DNA of 64,000 nt from Oligoflexus sp. (GTDB lineage Bacteria > Bdellovibrionota_B > Oligoflexia > Oligoflexales > Oligoflexaceae), in NCBI GenBank assembly GCA_014378195.1, contig JACMOC010000043.1:1-64000 (forward strand), in the 5' to 3' direction. Shown one piece after another: positions 63,749-64,000 of the stretch (its first letter is position 1; each line of letters opens with the position of its first letter). The notes under the pieces were generated by a model. It made no database searches. It saw only the letters and a program-made list of their open reading frames with translations, and had not been told where the DNA came from. The translations under genes and the position numbers were made by a program.

Positions 63749-64000
63749 ATGACTTACGATTTGAAATGGTACGTTATCCATACCTATTCGGGCTTCGAAG
63801 AAAAAGCTAAGGCTGGTCTATACGATAGAGCCAAAAGCGAAGCTCAAGAGGAAAAGTTTGGGGAGATCTACATTCCTCACACCGTGAGCGAGACTGTGAA
63901 CAAAGCGGGCAAAAAACGCTCGGTATCACGGACGTCGTTTCCAGGTTACATCATTGTACAAATGCATCTCGACGATGAGTCGATGCACATAGTGAAAAGT
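63749..64000 (+). CDS. nusG: Transcription antitermination factor NusG, cut by window end
   Basis: The frame is open from ATG 63749 to the edge (84 codons). It starts MTYDLKWYVIHTYSGFEEKAK, the NusG N-terminal domain, and continues with IYIPHTVSETVNKAGKK and FPGYIIVQM. NusG binds RNA polymerase and links it to ribosomes or Rho. The C-terminal KOW domain lies outside the window. TGAGG about 8 bases upstream is the ribosome binding site. Confidence 0.95.
   Translation, partial: MTYDLKWYVIHTYSGFEEKAKAGLYDRAKSEAQEEKFGEIYIPHTVSETVNKAGKKRSVSRTSFPGYIIVQMHLDDESMHIVKS

Overview
The window is a dense bacterial chromosome segment of roughly 50% G+C with about 58 protein genes, six tRNAs and a 4.5S-type SRP RNA. 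Most of it is core housekeeping DNA. An MglA-type GTPase downstream of dnaX, a bactofilin, a DUF4388 protein after an NtrYX-like pair, many lipoproteins and outer-membrane proteins, and an odhB-lpd-odhA order together suggest a delta-proteobacteria-like Gram-negative. My best guess is Bdellovibrionota (Oligoflexia or Bdellovibrio relatives). This is inference from gene content only.

Left part (1-11.1 kb, accessory): the 3' end of an ankyrin-repeat gene whose frame is broken by one TGA; a convergent two-gene XPB-type helicase and Bax1-type nuclease pair; a divergent winged-helix protein with a strong promoter; a TonB receptor; proline iminopeptidase; a DUF481-like barrel; a phosphoribosyltransferase; a broken small gene; and a His-rich SEC-C miniprotein. 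From 11.2 to 25 kb come scattered metabolic and hydrolytic genes: a GH76 lipoprotein, an M3-like peptidase, trmO, a patatin, a DDAH-like enzyme, typA, L-serine dehydratase, nitronate monooxygenase, a lipase-like hydrolase and GDPD. Two paralogous GT4 glycosyltransferases precede asnS, rplM-rpsI, a small conserved protein, a bactofilin and two lipoproteins.

From 33.5 to 39 kb lies the 2-oxoglutarate dehydrogenase operon (odhB-lpd-odhA), then tRNA-Ser, ffs, dnaX, an MglA-like GTPase with altered catalytic positions and two unknown genes. Next are lysC (minus), a short RecQ, an MBL hydrolase, ald and two RNA methyltransferases. An ADP-ribosyltransferase-like gene with signs of decay follows at about 50.3-51.2 kb. 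After an RlmL-like enzyme, cyclophilin and tadA comes a tyrosine-recombinase-fold protein that has lost its catalytic residues. An NtrY/NtrX pair, a DUF4388 protein and a second SpoU methyltransferase precede the tRNA(Thr-Tyr-Gly-Thr)-tuf-tRNA(Trp)-secE-nusG block, which has the same order as the E. coli tufB region. nusG runs off the right edge.

The most unusual items are the bacterial XPB-Bax1 pair beside an interrupted ankyrin gene, the decaying ART-like toxin gene, the catalytically degenerate Xer-like protein, and the MglA homologue with substituted catalytic residues plus an unknown partner. All product calls come from reading motifs; no database search was run.
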